From the NCBI GenBank assembly GCA_947629715.1, contig CANRET010000002.1, positions 1-64,000 on the forward strand: a DNA stretch of 64,000 nt, read 5' to 3'. The notes beneath the pieces are model-generated. The model was given only the letters and a program-made list of their open reading frames with translations. It searched no databases and was not told the origin of the DNA. Source of the stretch: an uncultured Akkermansia sp. GTDB taxonomy: Bacteria > Verrucomicrobiota > Verrucomicrobiia > Verrucomicrobiales > Akkermansiaceae. The stretch's first letter is position 1; every line of letters starts with the position of its first letter. Shown here in pieces: positions 14,673 through 23,559 of this stretch. The translations under genes were made by a program, and so were the position numbers.

Positions 14673-16295
14673 TCAGCTTGCGTCGCCGGTGGTCACGTGG
14701 ATCACCTCATCGGCAGAGGTGCGACCGGCCAGCACTTTGCGAATGCCGTCTTCGCGCAGTGTGCGCATGCCCAGCTCGCGGGCGCGCTTGCGCAGCTGCG
14801 CGGAGGAGAGATTGGAGTTAATGAGTTCGCGCACGTCGTCGGTCACCTGGAAGATTTCAAAGATGCCCATGCGCCCCTTCATTCCTTTGCCGCGACATGC
14901 CTCGCAACCGCCGGGGTGAGGAACTTTGACCACGTGACCAATGTCGATGCCCAGCAAATTGGCCTGTTTCGGGGTGAGCTTGCCGTCCACTTTGCAATTC
15001 TCGCACAGACAGCGGCAAAGGCGTTGCGCCATGATGGCGCGGACGGCGGAAGCGATGAGGAAGCGGTCCACTCCCATGTCGGCAAGACGAGCCACGGAGG
15101 AGGGGGCGTCGTTCGTGTGCAGGGTGGAAAGCACCAAGTGACCGGTCATGGCGGCCTGAATGGCGATACTGGCCGTTTCGCCATCGCGAATCTCACCGAT
15201 CATGATGATATTGGGCGCCTGGCGGAGCATGGCTCGCAAGGCGGCAGCGAAGGTCATGCCGATATCGGTGCGAATCATTACTTGGTTGATGCCGGGCATT
15301 TCGTATTCCACCGGATCCTCAGCTGTAATAATTTTCTTATCCGGTCTATTTAAGTGATTCAAGCACGCGTACAGGGTGGTCGTTTTACCGGAGCCGGTAG
15401 GACCCGTCACCAGGATAACGCCGTCAGGCAGGGTGACCAGGCGATCAAAGGTCGCTTCATCGTCCGAGAGGAAGCCGAGCTGCGGCAGTCCCAATTGCAG
15501 GGCGGACTTATCCAAAATACGCATGACCACCGATTCGCCATGGTTGGAGGGCACGGTGCTGACGCGAAGGTCAATGTGAGCTCCGTCTTTCAAGTCCATC
15601 TCAATGCGACCATCTTGGGGTATGCGTTTCTCAGCGATGCTCATGGTGGAACTCATCACTTTGATACGAGCAACCATGGAGCCAAGCAGCTTCTTGGGGT
15701 GGTTAGCCGTCTCGATGAGTCGTCCGTCCACGCGGTAGCGGAAGCGCACGCGGTCCTCCATCGGTTCAATATGGATGTCTGAGGCGCGCATCTTGTGAGC
15801 TTCGTTGAACATATTGTCGATGAGCTCAATGATGGGAGCTTCCTCATTGGCTCCGCCCGCTTTCTTTTCCGGATAGTACTTGGCGATGGCTTTCTGCAGG
15901 GTGTCCTCCGCCGCGACAAAGAAGCTCACGTCCCTCCCGAGTATCTGCGAGAGACTGTCGAGCGTCTCCATGGCAAAGGGATCTGCCACAGCCACCTGCA
16001 GGGAGTATCCGTCGTCTCCTATGGGCAGGAAATTCAGGCGGCGTACCACGTCTGGCTGTGCCTGCGCCAGGGTAGGCGGGTCAACCTCAAAAGCGTTCAG
16101 ATCGACAAACTCCAACCCCGAACTTGCCGCCGCCACTTGGGCGATGTAGTCGTACGTGAGCAGCTTTTCGTTCACCAAATGTTCTAATACACTCTCCGTA
16201 ACGCCGATTTGCGCGCGGGCGCTTTCCACGGTTTCGGCGCTGATGGCGCCATGTTCGGCCAAGAGTTCCAGCAGGTATTGTTCGTTTGAGTACAC
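14673..16295 (-). CDS. gspE: GspE/PilB-family secretion ATPase (copy 1)
   Basis: A 540-residue ATPase and the first gene of the secretion operon. The N-terminal helical domain (about 1-140) precedes the motor core with Walker A GPTGSGKTTTLYACL (about 297), AEDPVEYEMPG, Walker B IIMIGEIRD, and the His box STLHTND. A tetracysteine zinc module (CLCENC and CEACRGKGMKG, about 440-480) follows. It is paralogous to the next gene throughout. The leader is about 68 nt from a strong promoter (TTGACT/TAGAGT). The operon diverges from a large membrane protein of unknown function. Confidence 0.92.
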   Translation of the reverse strand: MYSNEQYLLELLAEHGAISAETVESARAQIGVTESVLEHLVNEKLLTYDYIAQVAAASSGLEFVDLNAFEVDPPTLAQAQPDVVRRLNFLPIGDDGYSLQVAVADPFAMETLDSLSQILGRDVSFFVAAEDTLQKAIAKYYPEKKAGGANEEAPIIELIDNMFNEAHKMRASDIHIEPMEDRVRFRYRVDGRLIETANHPKKLLGSMVARIKVMSSTMSIAEKRIPQDGRIEMDLKDGAHIDLRVSTVPSNHGESVVMRILDKSALQLGLPQLGFLSDDEATFDRLVTLPDGVILVTGPTGSGKTTTLYACLNHLNRPDKKIITAEDPVEYEMPGINQVMIRTDIGMTFAAALRAMLRQAPNIIMIGEIRDGETASIAIQAAMTGHLVLSTLHTNDAPSSVARLADMGVDRFLIASAVRAIMAQRLCRCLCENCKVDGKLTPKQANLLGIDIGHVVKVPHPGGCEACRGKGMKGRMGIFEIFQVTDDVRELINSNLSSAQLRKRARELGMRTLREDGIRKVLAGRTSADEVIHVTTGDAS

Positions 16296-16369
16296 GGGAG
16301 GGATTGGGAAAGGGAACGAGGAAGATGAGGCGCGCCGAAAGAGAGAGACTCGTCTCCCGCGCGTCCTCC

Positions 16370-16398
16370 ACTCTACACGAAAATATGCCGAAAGTCAA
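16370..16398 (-). promoter_or_regulatory. sigma-70 promoter of the gspE-gspF-gspG-GH89 operon
   Basis: On the minus strand, TTGACT (16398-16393), a 17-bp spacer and TAGAGT (16375-16370). The ATG of gspE1 is 75 bp downstream of the -10. Confidence 0.6.
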
Positions 16399-16468
16399 TC
16401 TCACAGTTAAAAAATCTCGTCACGCAGCAAAAAAAGTGAAAAAAATGAAGATCAAGAAAACTCGGAGA

Positions 16469-16497
16469 TTGCCAAACCGGTTTTTTGAGGCTATAGT
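16469..16497 (+). promoter_or_regulatory. sigma-70 promoter of the divergent membrane-protein gene
   Basis: TTGCCA (16469-16474), a 17-bp spacer and TATAGT (16492-16497). The predicted transcript start is near 16504. The purine-rich AGGAAG at 16498-16503 would then lie outside the mRNA, which favours ATG 16521 over the track's TTG at 16509. Confidence 0.65.
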
Positions 16498-16520
16498 AGG
16501 AAGACGAATTGATCACAGCT

Positions 16521-18455
16521 ATGGCAGCTCTTCCCAAGAATCCCGCCGCTTCCTTGCACCGCTCGTTGAATGTCGCCGCCGCTCCCAAAAGGATGGTACG
16601 TCTCAAAGCTTCCGACGGGCAGGCAATTGTCCCGAAGTTGAACGATACTGCTCCCGCCAAGTCCGAGCAGCCTGCGTCGGAAGCTCCTGCTGACGATCCG
16701 TCGGCTGTTCTCGATGCGGCAGAGGTCGCCGGCGTCGCCACAGAGGAGGAGGCGAGTCGATTGGCAACGTCGGAGTCTGAACGCGTGGCGGAGGAGGAAG
16801 TTGCTCAGGCTGAGAAGGAGGAACGGACAGCTGAGGAGGGACGCCGCAAGCCGACGGGCGGGGGATTGCCGCCCATGCGAGAATTGAACGCTCCTGCAGG
16901 AGCGTCCGGGCACAGCACGCCGTCTCATGAGCCCAAGAAGCAAAAGGTCTCGGGTTCGGAGACCTCCCAGAACCCTGTCGCGAAAGATTATACGAACGTG
17001 AGCGCGGTTGAACAGGCTGAGCTTTTGCACGATGTGGATGCCGAGTATGTGGAAAAGCTGCGCGCGACCATTACCAAGAAGTCCGTCTGGAAGTCCGCCG
17101 GTTTTTGGGGTATATGCGGCGCGATGGCGGTGGGCATCGGTGTGTGTGGAGTTTTGATCCTCCAGCACAACGCAGAGCAGAAAGCCAAGCTTGAGGAAAA
17201 TGCGAGAATAAACAAGATCCTCCACCGCGCTCAGGAGATCAACAAGCTGGGAATTGATACGCTCGGCGACGCTGAGAAGAAGCATGTGGATGTGCGTTGC
17301 AGTAAGGAGGAGGCGCGCTTCCTGATGGACGTGGTTGTGAATCCCGAGATGAAAGGAGTCGATGGAAAACCGCTCGGTGGCAATCACCCCGAGGGCATGG
17401 CCCAGCTCGCATGCATGCTTCTGAGTATCGCATCCGAGGCCGATGCCGACATCAGCAAGCTCGTCTTTGACCGTCTTGCCAAGGATGCCGCCAAGATCAA
17501 GCCTACCCTCTATCGCTGGCTTGTGCAGCGTCTGGCGGTGGCCAATATCGAAGGCATCAATGACAAACTTCACAAACTTGCCAAAACTCTTGCTAAAAAA
17601 TCCATCAAGAAATTTCCGAAGAGAGATGACATCCTCTCCTGTATTTGGGAGAGCATGGGATTGCGCGTCACGGAGAAAGATATTCCGATGATCACGGATC
17701 TGCTACGTAAGCCACGACTTTCCGGCGGGCTTTCGCGTACGCTCTCGCACTGCTTGGACAACATCGTGGAGCAAATGGATTCCATGGACAAAAAAAAGGA
17801 ACTCGGCGACAAAATTTTTGACTCGTTGCCTGAGGCCCAACGGCAGAACTTAATGCCCACTCTGGCTAAGTCATGTTCTCCGAAAGCGCTCGCTTATTAC
17901 AAGCAGCGCGCTGTTGACCCCAACAACTGGCGTACCGATCGCATTTTCTTTTCCAACTATGGTCAGGACGATATTTTGGATTACTTGCAGGGCGATTTAA
18001 TGTCCATCGCCGGTACGGATGAGAGAAAGAAAAAGATGGTGCAGAGTATGATCAACGGCATTGCGCGCCAGAATCGTGATCGCTCCCAGGAAGACGCTAA
18101 CAAACTTGTCTTGATGCTTTACGATAAGATAGACGAAGATACCGGAGAGTGGGCGGATGTCATGGCGCAAACCGACCCGACCGCCGCTACCTTTATCGGC
18201 AAGGATGATCCGCAATACCCCGCTCTCATGGAAAAGCGAGCCGTCCTCGAGAAATGCCGCCAGCAGAAGCTTGACTGTATCAAAATGCTCTCCGGCATGT
18301 ACGATTGGCCTTGGGTTGTTCAATTTCTGGAGAGGTTCTCCAAGGAGGGTGATAATGGCATCGTCTTTGAAGCTGAGCGTGCGCTGAACAGCGTTCGTGC
18401 CAACCGTGCCGAGAACGAACGCGTGCGCGAGGGTTATAAACAGCGCACCAAGTAA
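16521..18455 (+). CDS. unrecognised single-pass membrane protein with long helical C-terminal region
   Basis: About 644 residues, not recognised as a known family. The first 190 or so residues are low complexity (Ala, Glu, Pro, Ser) and probably disordered. One membrane helix (GFWGICGAMAVGIGVCGVLIL, about 195-215) follows. After it come about 420 residues, presumably periplasmic, that are helical and rich in Lys, Asp and Leu and could form HEAT- or TPR-like repeats; the spacing is irregular. No catalytic motif is visible. ATG 16521 was preferred because the promoter -10 ends at 16497. It is divergent from the secretion operon, with the two -35 boxes about 70 bp apart, so a role linked to secretion is possible but unproven. 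Confidence 0.7.
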   Translation: MAALPKNPAASLHRSLNVAAAPKRMVRLKASDGQAIVPKLNDTAPAKSEQPASEAPADDPSAVLDAAEVAGVATEEEASRLATSESERVAEEEVAQAEKEERTAEEGRRKPTGGGLPPMRELNAPAGASGHSTPSHEPKKQKVSGSETSQNPVAKDYTNVSAVEQAELLHDVDAEYVEKLRATITKKSVWKSAGFWGICGAMAVGIGVCGVLILQHNAEQKAKLEENARINKILHRAQEINKLGIDTLGDAEKKHVDVRCSKEEARFLMDVVVNPEMKGVDGKPLGGNHPEGMAQLACMLLSIASEADADISKLVFDRLAKDAAKIKPTLYRWLVQRLAVANIEGINDKLHKLAKTLAKKSIKKFPKRDDILSCIWESMGLRVTEKDIPMITDLLRKPRLSGGLSRTLSHCLDNIVEQMDSMDKKKELGDKIFDSLPEAQRQNLMPTLAKSCSPKALAYYKQRAVDPNNWRTDRIFFSNYGQDDILDYLQGDLMSIAGTDERKKKMVQSMINGIARQNRDRSQEDANKLVLMLYDKIDEDTGEWADVMAQTDPTAATFIGKDDPQYPALMEKRAVLEKCRQQKLDCIKMLSGMYDWPWVVQFLERFSKEGDNGIVFEAERALNSVRANRAENERVREGYKQRTK

Positions 18456-18470
18456 CGGTCCCGTCAGGGT

Positions 18471-18636
18471 ATCGCTCCGAACGCGTGCGGTTTTTAAGAA
18501 TTCCGCTTCGCGTCAGCTTTGCTTCTCCTCGGGCTTCGCCCGCCCAAGTCCCCTGACTTTGAACCCTTAAAAAGTCATTTGTTCGGAGTGATCAAAAGGC
18601 GATAACCGGCATCGCAAAACCTTTTCGGCTTATCAC
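18471..18636. other. strongly structured intergenic element, candidate RNA with alternative folds
   Basis: Nested inverted repeats: 18471-18482 pairs with 18581-18592 (12 bp, the one mismatch being G-U in RNA). Inside lie TTTTTAAG/CTTAAAAA, GTCAG/CTGAC and a CGGGC/GCCCG hairpin. A second hairpin, GTGATCAAAAGG (18588-18599) with CCTTTT...ATCAC (18620-18636), shares bases with the first stem's 3' arm, so the two folds exclude each other. The remaining gene-free DNA to 19013 is pyrimidine-rich with no credible ORF. Confidence 0.45.
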
Positions 18637-18971
18637 TTTCCCCCCCATTTGGTTCCGTTTGCTCCTTCAGTTCTCTGTTTATAGCTTCCCCCACCCTCAA
18701 CATGAGTATCCCTGATCCTTCTTTTGCGGCGCTCAAAAGACCCCTTTCATTCAATGGTCGGTTTGTGCCGCTCTCTCATGAATTGCTATCTTGCCGCTCT
18801 TCTGGACGTTTTTTTCGACTGTTTTTGCCAGTCTGTTGTTCCGCTCACCCTCCAATACACCCTGACTCATGATCACCCCCGATCTTTTTCTTTCCCGTTT
18901 CATTCGCCTCTCAATACGCCGTCTCTCTCGTTTCCTTATTTCGAGAGTTTTCAGAGATGTCAACATCATAA

Positions 18972-19003
18972 CAGGCAATCGCACTCTCTCCTGCAATTGC
19001 CTG
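18972..19003 (-). terminator. hairpin just after the M16 gene, possible terminator
   Basis: CAGGCAAT (18972-18979) and ATTGCCTG (18996-19003) are perfect 8-bp arms with a 16-base loop, ten bases beyond the M16 stop. On the minus strand only a weak T-rich tract (TTATGATGTT) follows, so intrinsic termination is uncertain. Confidence 0.35.
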
Positions 19004-19013
19004 GCATCTCACT

Positions 19014-22000
19014 TCACTTGAGCGTCTCCCCTTTCTTGAGCGAAACCTCGGGGAGGAGGATGAAGTCGCTGGTGACAATGGCGTTTTTTGTGCTGAACGT
19101 CGGGGAAGACACTTGCTTCCCGCAGGAGCGGAGCAGTATGGCGGCCGGACCTGAGTAGTTTTGCTCGGCGCGCAGGGAGACGGAGCCGTCATCCGCTCGA
19201 GTGACAGAAAGAGGGGCGTGTTTGCGCGTGCAGCTCACCAGGGCGGGGCGTGCCGGGTCTCCGTAGAAAACGAGCGCATCACGCTCCAGCACAAGTCCCG
19301 CTGCGTCGCGCGCACGGTCGGCAGTCAGGCGTACCCCGGAGTTGAGTATGTCGCGCTGCAATTCGGGACCTATTTCCTCTCCATTGGGTTCCACTTTCAT
19401 GAGTTGCGGATCTACGGCCAATGTCTTGGCGATGAGCAGTTGGTTGGAGAGAAAGACGGCCTGAGCGAGAGTTGTATCATCGGTGTGGTTCAGGAAGAAA
19501 TGGCACACGGCGGCGGCTGCCTCTCCATACCACGAGGGAAGTGTAGAGCCGACAAACTGGTGGCATCCATAGGCGGAAATAGCGGTCACAGCCAGGCTCT
19601 GGCGACTACCGGCGGCATTGCCCGCTTGTCCGGGACCGAGAGCGAGCCATACGCGCTCATTGCGGTCCGGTGTAATGGTGGGAAAATGCATGGCCTCAAC
19701 CAAGCTCTGCAAAGCTCGTGTTTTGCCCTGCATGGCGGGTTGTCGGGCGCTGGCAAAGGCGATGAGATGCTGGCAACCCACGGAGTGCAGTTTCTTGTCG
19801 GAAGAAAAAACAAGCCCCTTGCACAGGGGCATTTCCAAGTTAAATGGGGAGGATTGGGTGGCTGTAATGAGCAGTTGCGGATTTTGGGTGGAGAGCTGGT
19901 AAGAAAAGCGCATTTGTATGCCGTCCTGCAGGGCTTCCCGACCTTCAGGAGTAGAAACGTCAAAAGTCGTTGTTGAGGCCGCGTCGCCGCTGCGTTCGGT
20001 GATGGGCAAGCCCTCTTGTTCACTCATGCAGTAGCTGTGTTCAAATCGCTGGTTATCGGGACAGGCGATGGCGAGCAGACGAGAAAGCTCGAGGACACCC
20101 TGACCTTGGGCGATGCGCAGGGCGTCCTCAGCGCAGTAGCCGGTGATGATGCCCCAGATGCAGTCGCCATAGGGGTCATCATCTATTTTGCGTGTGGCGC
20201 GATGCAGGTTGTTGATGCCGACGCGTGTCACTTCTTCCGGGCGCATTACAAAGGCGACGTAGAGAGGACGCGCTTCGCGCAGGACTTTTGTGCAAGTCTC
20301 TTCGCTCAGATCAGAAGTCACGCACAATTTCGCCCCCGGATATTTGTCCAGCAGAGCCTGGGCTACGGCCTTCCATTCCGGGATGTCGGCAGTAGCGGCA
20401 GTGGTCACGACAGCATACTCACCCGGTCCCGGCGTTGGCAGGGGAGGAGGCGGTTGCTGCACATTGGCGCTGGTCTCCTCATCGGATGAATGCGGTTGTG
20501 CGTCATCTTCCGGCGTGACAAAGAAGAAGTCGGCCCGGGTATCCTTACCGAAGATTTCGCGACCGAGGGCCCGTATTTCTTCCGAGGTGATACTCTCCAC
20601 ATCCTTGGTCACCTCGCGCATAAGCGACCGCCGTTCCGGGTCGCTCTGCAGATCGAGCAGGTTATGTTCCCACCAGGTCGGCGTGATGAGGTTCTTTTGC
20701 AACATGGCGCGGTAAGGACGTATGGCGAGCTGGAACTCCTCGTCGCTGATGCTGCCTTGACCGATGCCGTTGCAGATGCTCTCCATAGCGGCTTTTACTA
20801 TGGGACGATTGCGTTTCACGCCGGCGGAGATTGTGGTAATCAGAGCGGCGTTGTCGAAATCATCATTTGCCTGCACTTGCACTTGGGGGGAGTAGCTTTC
20901 GCCCATGGCAGCACGCAACCCGTCAAAAAGCTTGTTGCGCAGGATGGAGGCGAGTACATCAAGTCGGCGGTTGCGGCGCCGATCGCGCCCATTGCCGGCG
21001 GCGTGCACGCGCGCTACGAGTGTTTTGTCCAATTGGGTGGGGTAAGGCAGGGTGATATTCTGTCCCCATGCGTGCATGTCCACGCGGCGCTTTTCAGTCG
21101 TAAGGGGCCGCGGCTCAGCCTGTCTTTGAGGCATGGCGCCAAAGGTGCGCTCCAGTATCGGCAGCGTCGCTTCTACGTCAAAGTCGCCCACCAACGTGAT
21201 TTCCATATAATTCTTCTCCAGCAGGGGACGCATGCTCTCCATCACCTCATGAGTGGTGCGTGCTTCGATATCTTCGCGCTTCGGCACGGTGAACAGCACA
21301 TTGTCCCCGAAAATGGCGCGGCGCGATTTAGTAGCGTACACTCCCCCCGGAGTCGTTTCCAGCTCGCGGTACTCGTTGTCCAGATTTCGACGCAGCAGCG
21401 TTGCACCTTCCTCCCGATAGCCGGGGTAGAGAATGGCGGCGGCAATCAATTTGCACTGCAGTTCCAAGTCTTGTGAAGAGGCATTGCCGGAGAATATGAA
21501 GCGAGTGGGGGTCATGCCAAAGTTGAGCGACACCTGTTTGGCAGCCAGAAGACGCTCCAATTCATCATAGCTGTGCTCTTGGAGACCGCCACGATTCATG
21601 ACGGCATGAATCATGTTCGCTAAGCCGGGCGTAGAGGGCAGGCTGAGCAGCCCGCCGTCCATCGCCGCTTGCACGCTGACTGTACCTTTGCGGAAATTCA
21701 CGGGTTTCAGGTTGACGCGTATGCCGTTGGAGAGGGTGAGGATGGTTACGCCCAGGTCTTCCCAGTACTCCCGATGCAGAACTACGCCGGGCATGCCGAT
21801 GGTCTCATAGGCGAAAGGCTTGAGCGCTTGTTCCTCTTTTTTTTGCACCGGGGCTTGAAGAGCTTTGTCAAAGTATTCTTCGCACAGCGCTTCCGGTGTG
21901 GCATCCTGTGGCATCCGTCCCATCATAGTCAGCCGTGCGTTTTTCAGGTCGAAAGTTTCTCGGAGCGCCTGCTGGCATAAATCGGGGTTATCCAGAATGT

Positions 22001-23366
22001 GGGCGACAGCCGGTTGCAGTGCGCGCAGGTTTTCCTGTGCATCGGTCATCACCGCTTTCTTTCCGACCGCCGCTACGATGCGGTCGGCCATGGCAGCAGC
22101 AGGTATGGTTTCCCAGGTGGCGCAGGCTTGCTGCAGATTGCTCATCAGGGCGTCTGTGGCCTCTTTCAGCTCATCGGGCGTGAACCCGTATTGCATGGCC
22201 TGGCGCAGTTCCTGTACTCCGGCCTGCAGCGCGCTGCGCCACTGTTCCGGTCGGGCGGATATTCCCAACGTTGACAGTTCCGCCGTTTCGTACAAATCCT
22301 GGTGTTCAACGTTGGCCCTGGTGAAGGGGGAGTCTGCCGTGTGGGAGATACGGCGCAGACGACGTTCCAGCATAGCGCAAGCGAGTTTGAGCGGCAGGTC
22401 CTGTGCGCGCTGTTTGGCGGTGTCGGCTTTTTCTTGGTAGGGCTTGACCACGGTGACGTACAGGGTCACATCGGCCTGCTCGTCATTAGGTATGAGCTTT
22501 GCTTTCTGCTGCGGTTCGGTGAGTTGACCGACATCTGGTCGCGCGGCGGATTCTCGCGCTTGCATGCCTTCAAAATGGCGCTTCACCCAGGCCTCGGCTT
22601 CTTCAGGGACAAAGTTACCGGTGAGAATCAGCGTCATGTTGCCGGGCGTGTAGTAGTCTCTGTAGTGCTTGCGCACGAGTTCCGGGGAACCGTGGCGCAA
22701 TACTTCTTCTTTGCCGATGGGCATGTATTTTGCTGTACGAGTGCCTTCCGTGAGCTGTTCCAGAAACTGAACATGAGCCCGCATTTCGGCGGAATCCCGT
22801 GCTTTCAGCTCGCTGATTACGATCCCGCGTTCCTTCTCAATGGCCTCATCTTCCAGCGTTGCTCCGTCCGCAAAGTCGCGCATGATGGTGAGCGCCGTGT
22901 CCACCGTTTTTTCCTGCAGATTGGGCAGATCGAGCATGTACACTGTCTCCTGCAGTCCGGTGTAGGCGTTGGCATCCCCTCCGAAGCCCAGTCCCAGTTT
23001 TTGCATCACAGGGATCAATTCCCCGCGCCTGAAGTTGCTGCTTCCGTTGAACACCATGTGCTCCAACAGATGTGAAAATCCTGTGTTTTCATCATTTTCG
23101 CTCATCGAACCCACATTCACCCGGAGTCGTACCGAGCCTCGTCCCGCCGGTTCTTTCGTAGGACGTATCACGTAGCGCATTCCGTTTTCCAGCGTTCCTG
23201 TGGTGATGAGCGGGTCCTGCCGCAGCTCCTGCTCCTGCGGGGCGCTCGCTGCTTCTGTCGGTTCTGCCTGCTGAGCCTGCGCTGTCAACATGACCGCCAT
23301 GCACAGCGTCCCCAGAGCCATTCTCCACCCCGCTACCATCGATCGGTTGCTGTTTTTAGTCTTCAT
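19014..23366 (-). CDS. giant M16-family zinc peptidase fused to an extra C-terminal domain
   Basis: A 1,450-residue exported protein with a signal peptide ending near QAQQ. The first M16 unit (about 50-500) has the inverted zinc motif HLLEH (about 102-106) and the downstream Glu region ERGIVISEL (about 175), so it should be catalytic. The second M16 unit (about 540-990) lacks HxxEH, as the non-catalytic half of M16B proteins usually does. About 450 further residues follow a Pro-rich linker (PPPPLPTPGPG). They contain a conserved-looking DDDPYGDCIWGIITGY segment and GSTLPSWYGEAA. This third part was not securely identified; the motifs recall large planctomycete and verrucomicrobial proteins, perhaps cysteine-peptidase-like. 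ATG 23366 was preferred to the track's GTG at 23372. Confidence 0.85.
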   Translation of the reverse strand: MKTKNSNRSMVAGWRMALGTLCMAVMLTAQAQQAEPTEAASAPQEQELRQDPLITTGTLENGMRYVIRPTKEPAGRGSVRLRVNVGSMSENDENTGFSHLLEHMVFNGSSNFRRGELIPVMQKLGLGFGGDANAYTGLQETVYMLDLPNLQEKTVDTALTIMRDFADGATLEDEAIEKERGIVISELKARDSAEMRAHVQFLEQLTEGTRTAKYMPIGKEEVLRHGSPELVRKHYRDYYTPGNMTLILTGNFVPEEAEAWVKRHFEGMQARESAARPDVGQLTEPQQKAKLIPNDEQADVTLYVTVVKPYQEKADTAKQRAQDLPLKLACAMLERRLRRISHTADSPFTRANVEHQDLYETAELSTLGISARPEQWRSALQAGVQELRQAMQYGFTPDELKEATDALMSNLQQACATWETIPAAAMADRIVAAVGKKAVMTDAQENLRALQPAVAHILDNPDLCQQALRETFDLKNARLTMMGRMPQDATPEALCEEYFDKALQAPVQKKEEQALKPFAYETIGMPGVVLHREYWEDLGVTILTLSNGIRVNLKPVNFRKGTVSVQAAMDGGLLSLPSTPGLANMIHAVMNRGGLQEHSYDELERLLAAKQVSLNFGMTPTRFIFSGNASSQDLELQCKLIAAAILYPGYREEGATLLRRNLDNEYRELETTPGGVYATKSRRAIFGDNVLFTVPKREDIEARTTHEVMESMRPLLEKNYMEITLVGDFDVEATLPILERTFGAMPQRQAEPRPLTTEKRRVDMHAWGQNITLPYPTQLDKTLVARVHAAGNGRDRRRNRRLDVLASILRNKLFDGLRAAMGESYSPQVQVQANDDFDNAALITTISAGVKRNRPIVKAAMESICNGIGQGSISDEEFQLAIRPYRAMLQKNLITPTWWEHNLLDLQSDPERRSLMREVTKDVESITSEEIRALGREIFGKDTRADFFFVTPEDDAQPHSSDEETSANVQQPPPPLPTPGPGEYAVVTTAATADIPEWKAVAQALLDKYPGAKLCVTSDLSEETCTKVLREARPLYVAFVMRPEEVTRVGINNLHRATRKIDDDPYGDCIWGIITGYCAEDALRIAQGQGVLELSRLLAIACPDNQRFEHSYCMSEQEGLPITERSGDAASTTTFDVSTPEGREALQDGIQMRFSYQLSTQNPQLLITATQSSPFNLEMPLCKGLVFSSDKKLHSVGCQHLIAFASARQPAMQGKTRALQSLVEAMHFPTITPDRNERVWLALGPGQAGNAAGSRQSLAVTAISAYGCHQFVGSTLPSWYGEAAAAVCHFFLNHTDDTTLAQAVFLSNQLLIAKTLAVDPQLMKVEPNGEEIGPELQRDILNSGVRLTADRARDAAGLVLERDALVFYGDPARPALVSCTRKHAPLSVTRADDGSVSLRAEQNYSGPAAILLRSCGKQVSSPTFSTKNAIVTSDFILLPEVSLKKGETLK

Positions 23367-23403
23367 CGCCACCCATACGCGCGGCGAACCCGCATGCTTT
23401 CAG

Positions 23404-23431
23404 CTTTTTTGCGTCATAATCCGCAAAAAAG
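23404..23431. repeat. perfect 10-bp inverted repeat upstream of the M16 gene
   Basis: CTTTTTTGCG (23404-23413) and CGCAAAAAAG (23422-23431) flank an 8-bp centre. It lies between the M29 stop and the M16 start. It has no trailing T-tract on the minus strand, so it could be an operator or a weak transcription barrier rather than a terminator. Confidence 0.35.
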
Positions 23432-23559
23432 TCTTTGCCGCCGCCTCTTGAATGCGCCTGTTCTTCGCCCTGCGAGCCCCGGTCATTCATTGGCGTCGCG
23501 GAGCTTGGCAAGCCATGATTCCCGCCCTCGTAAATTGGGACTTGGGCGTCACGGAGTTT

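Noticed and set aside
18724-19158. 144-residue plus-strand ORF before the M16 gene
   Set aside because: Overlaps the M16 3' end, has low-complexity Ser/Phe/Pro content and no start signal.
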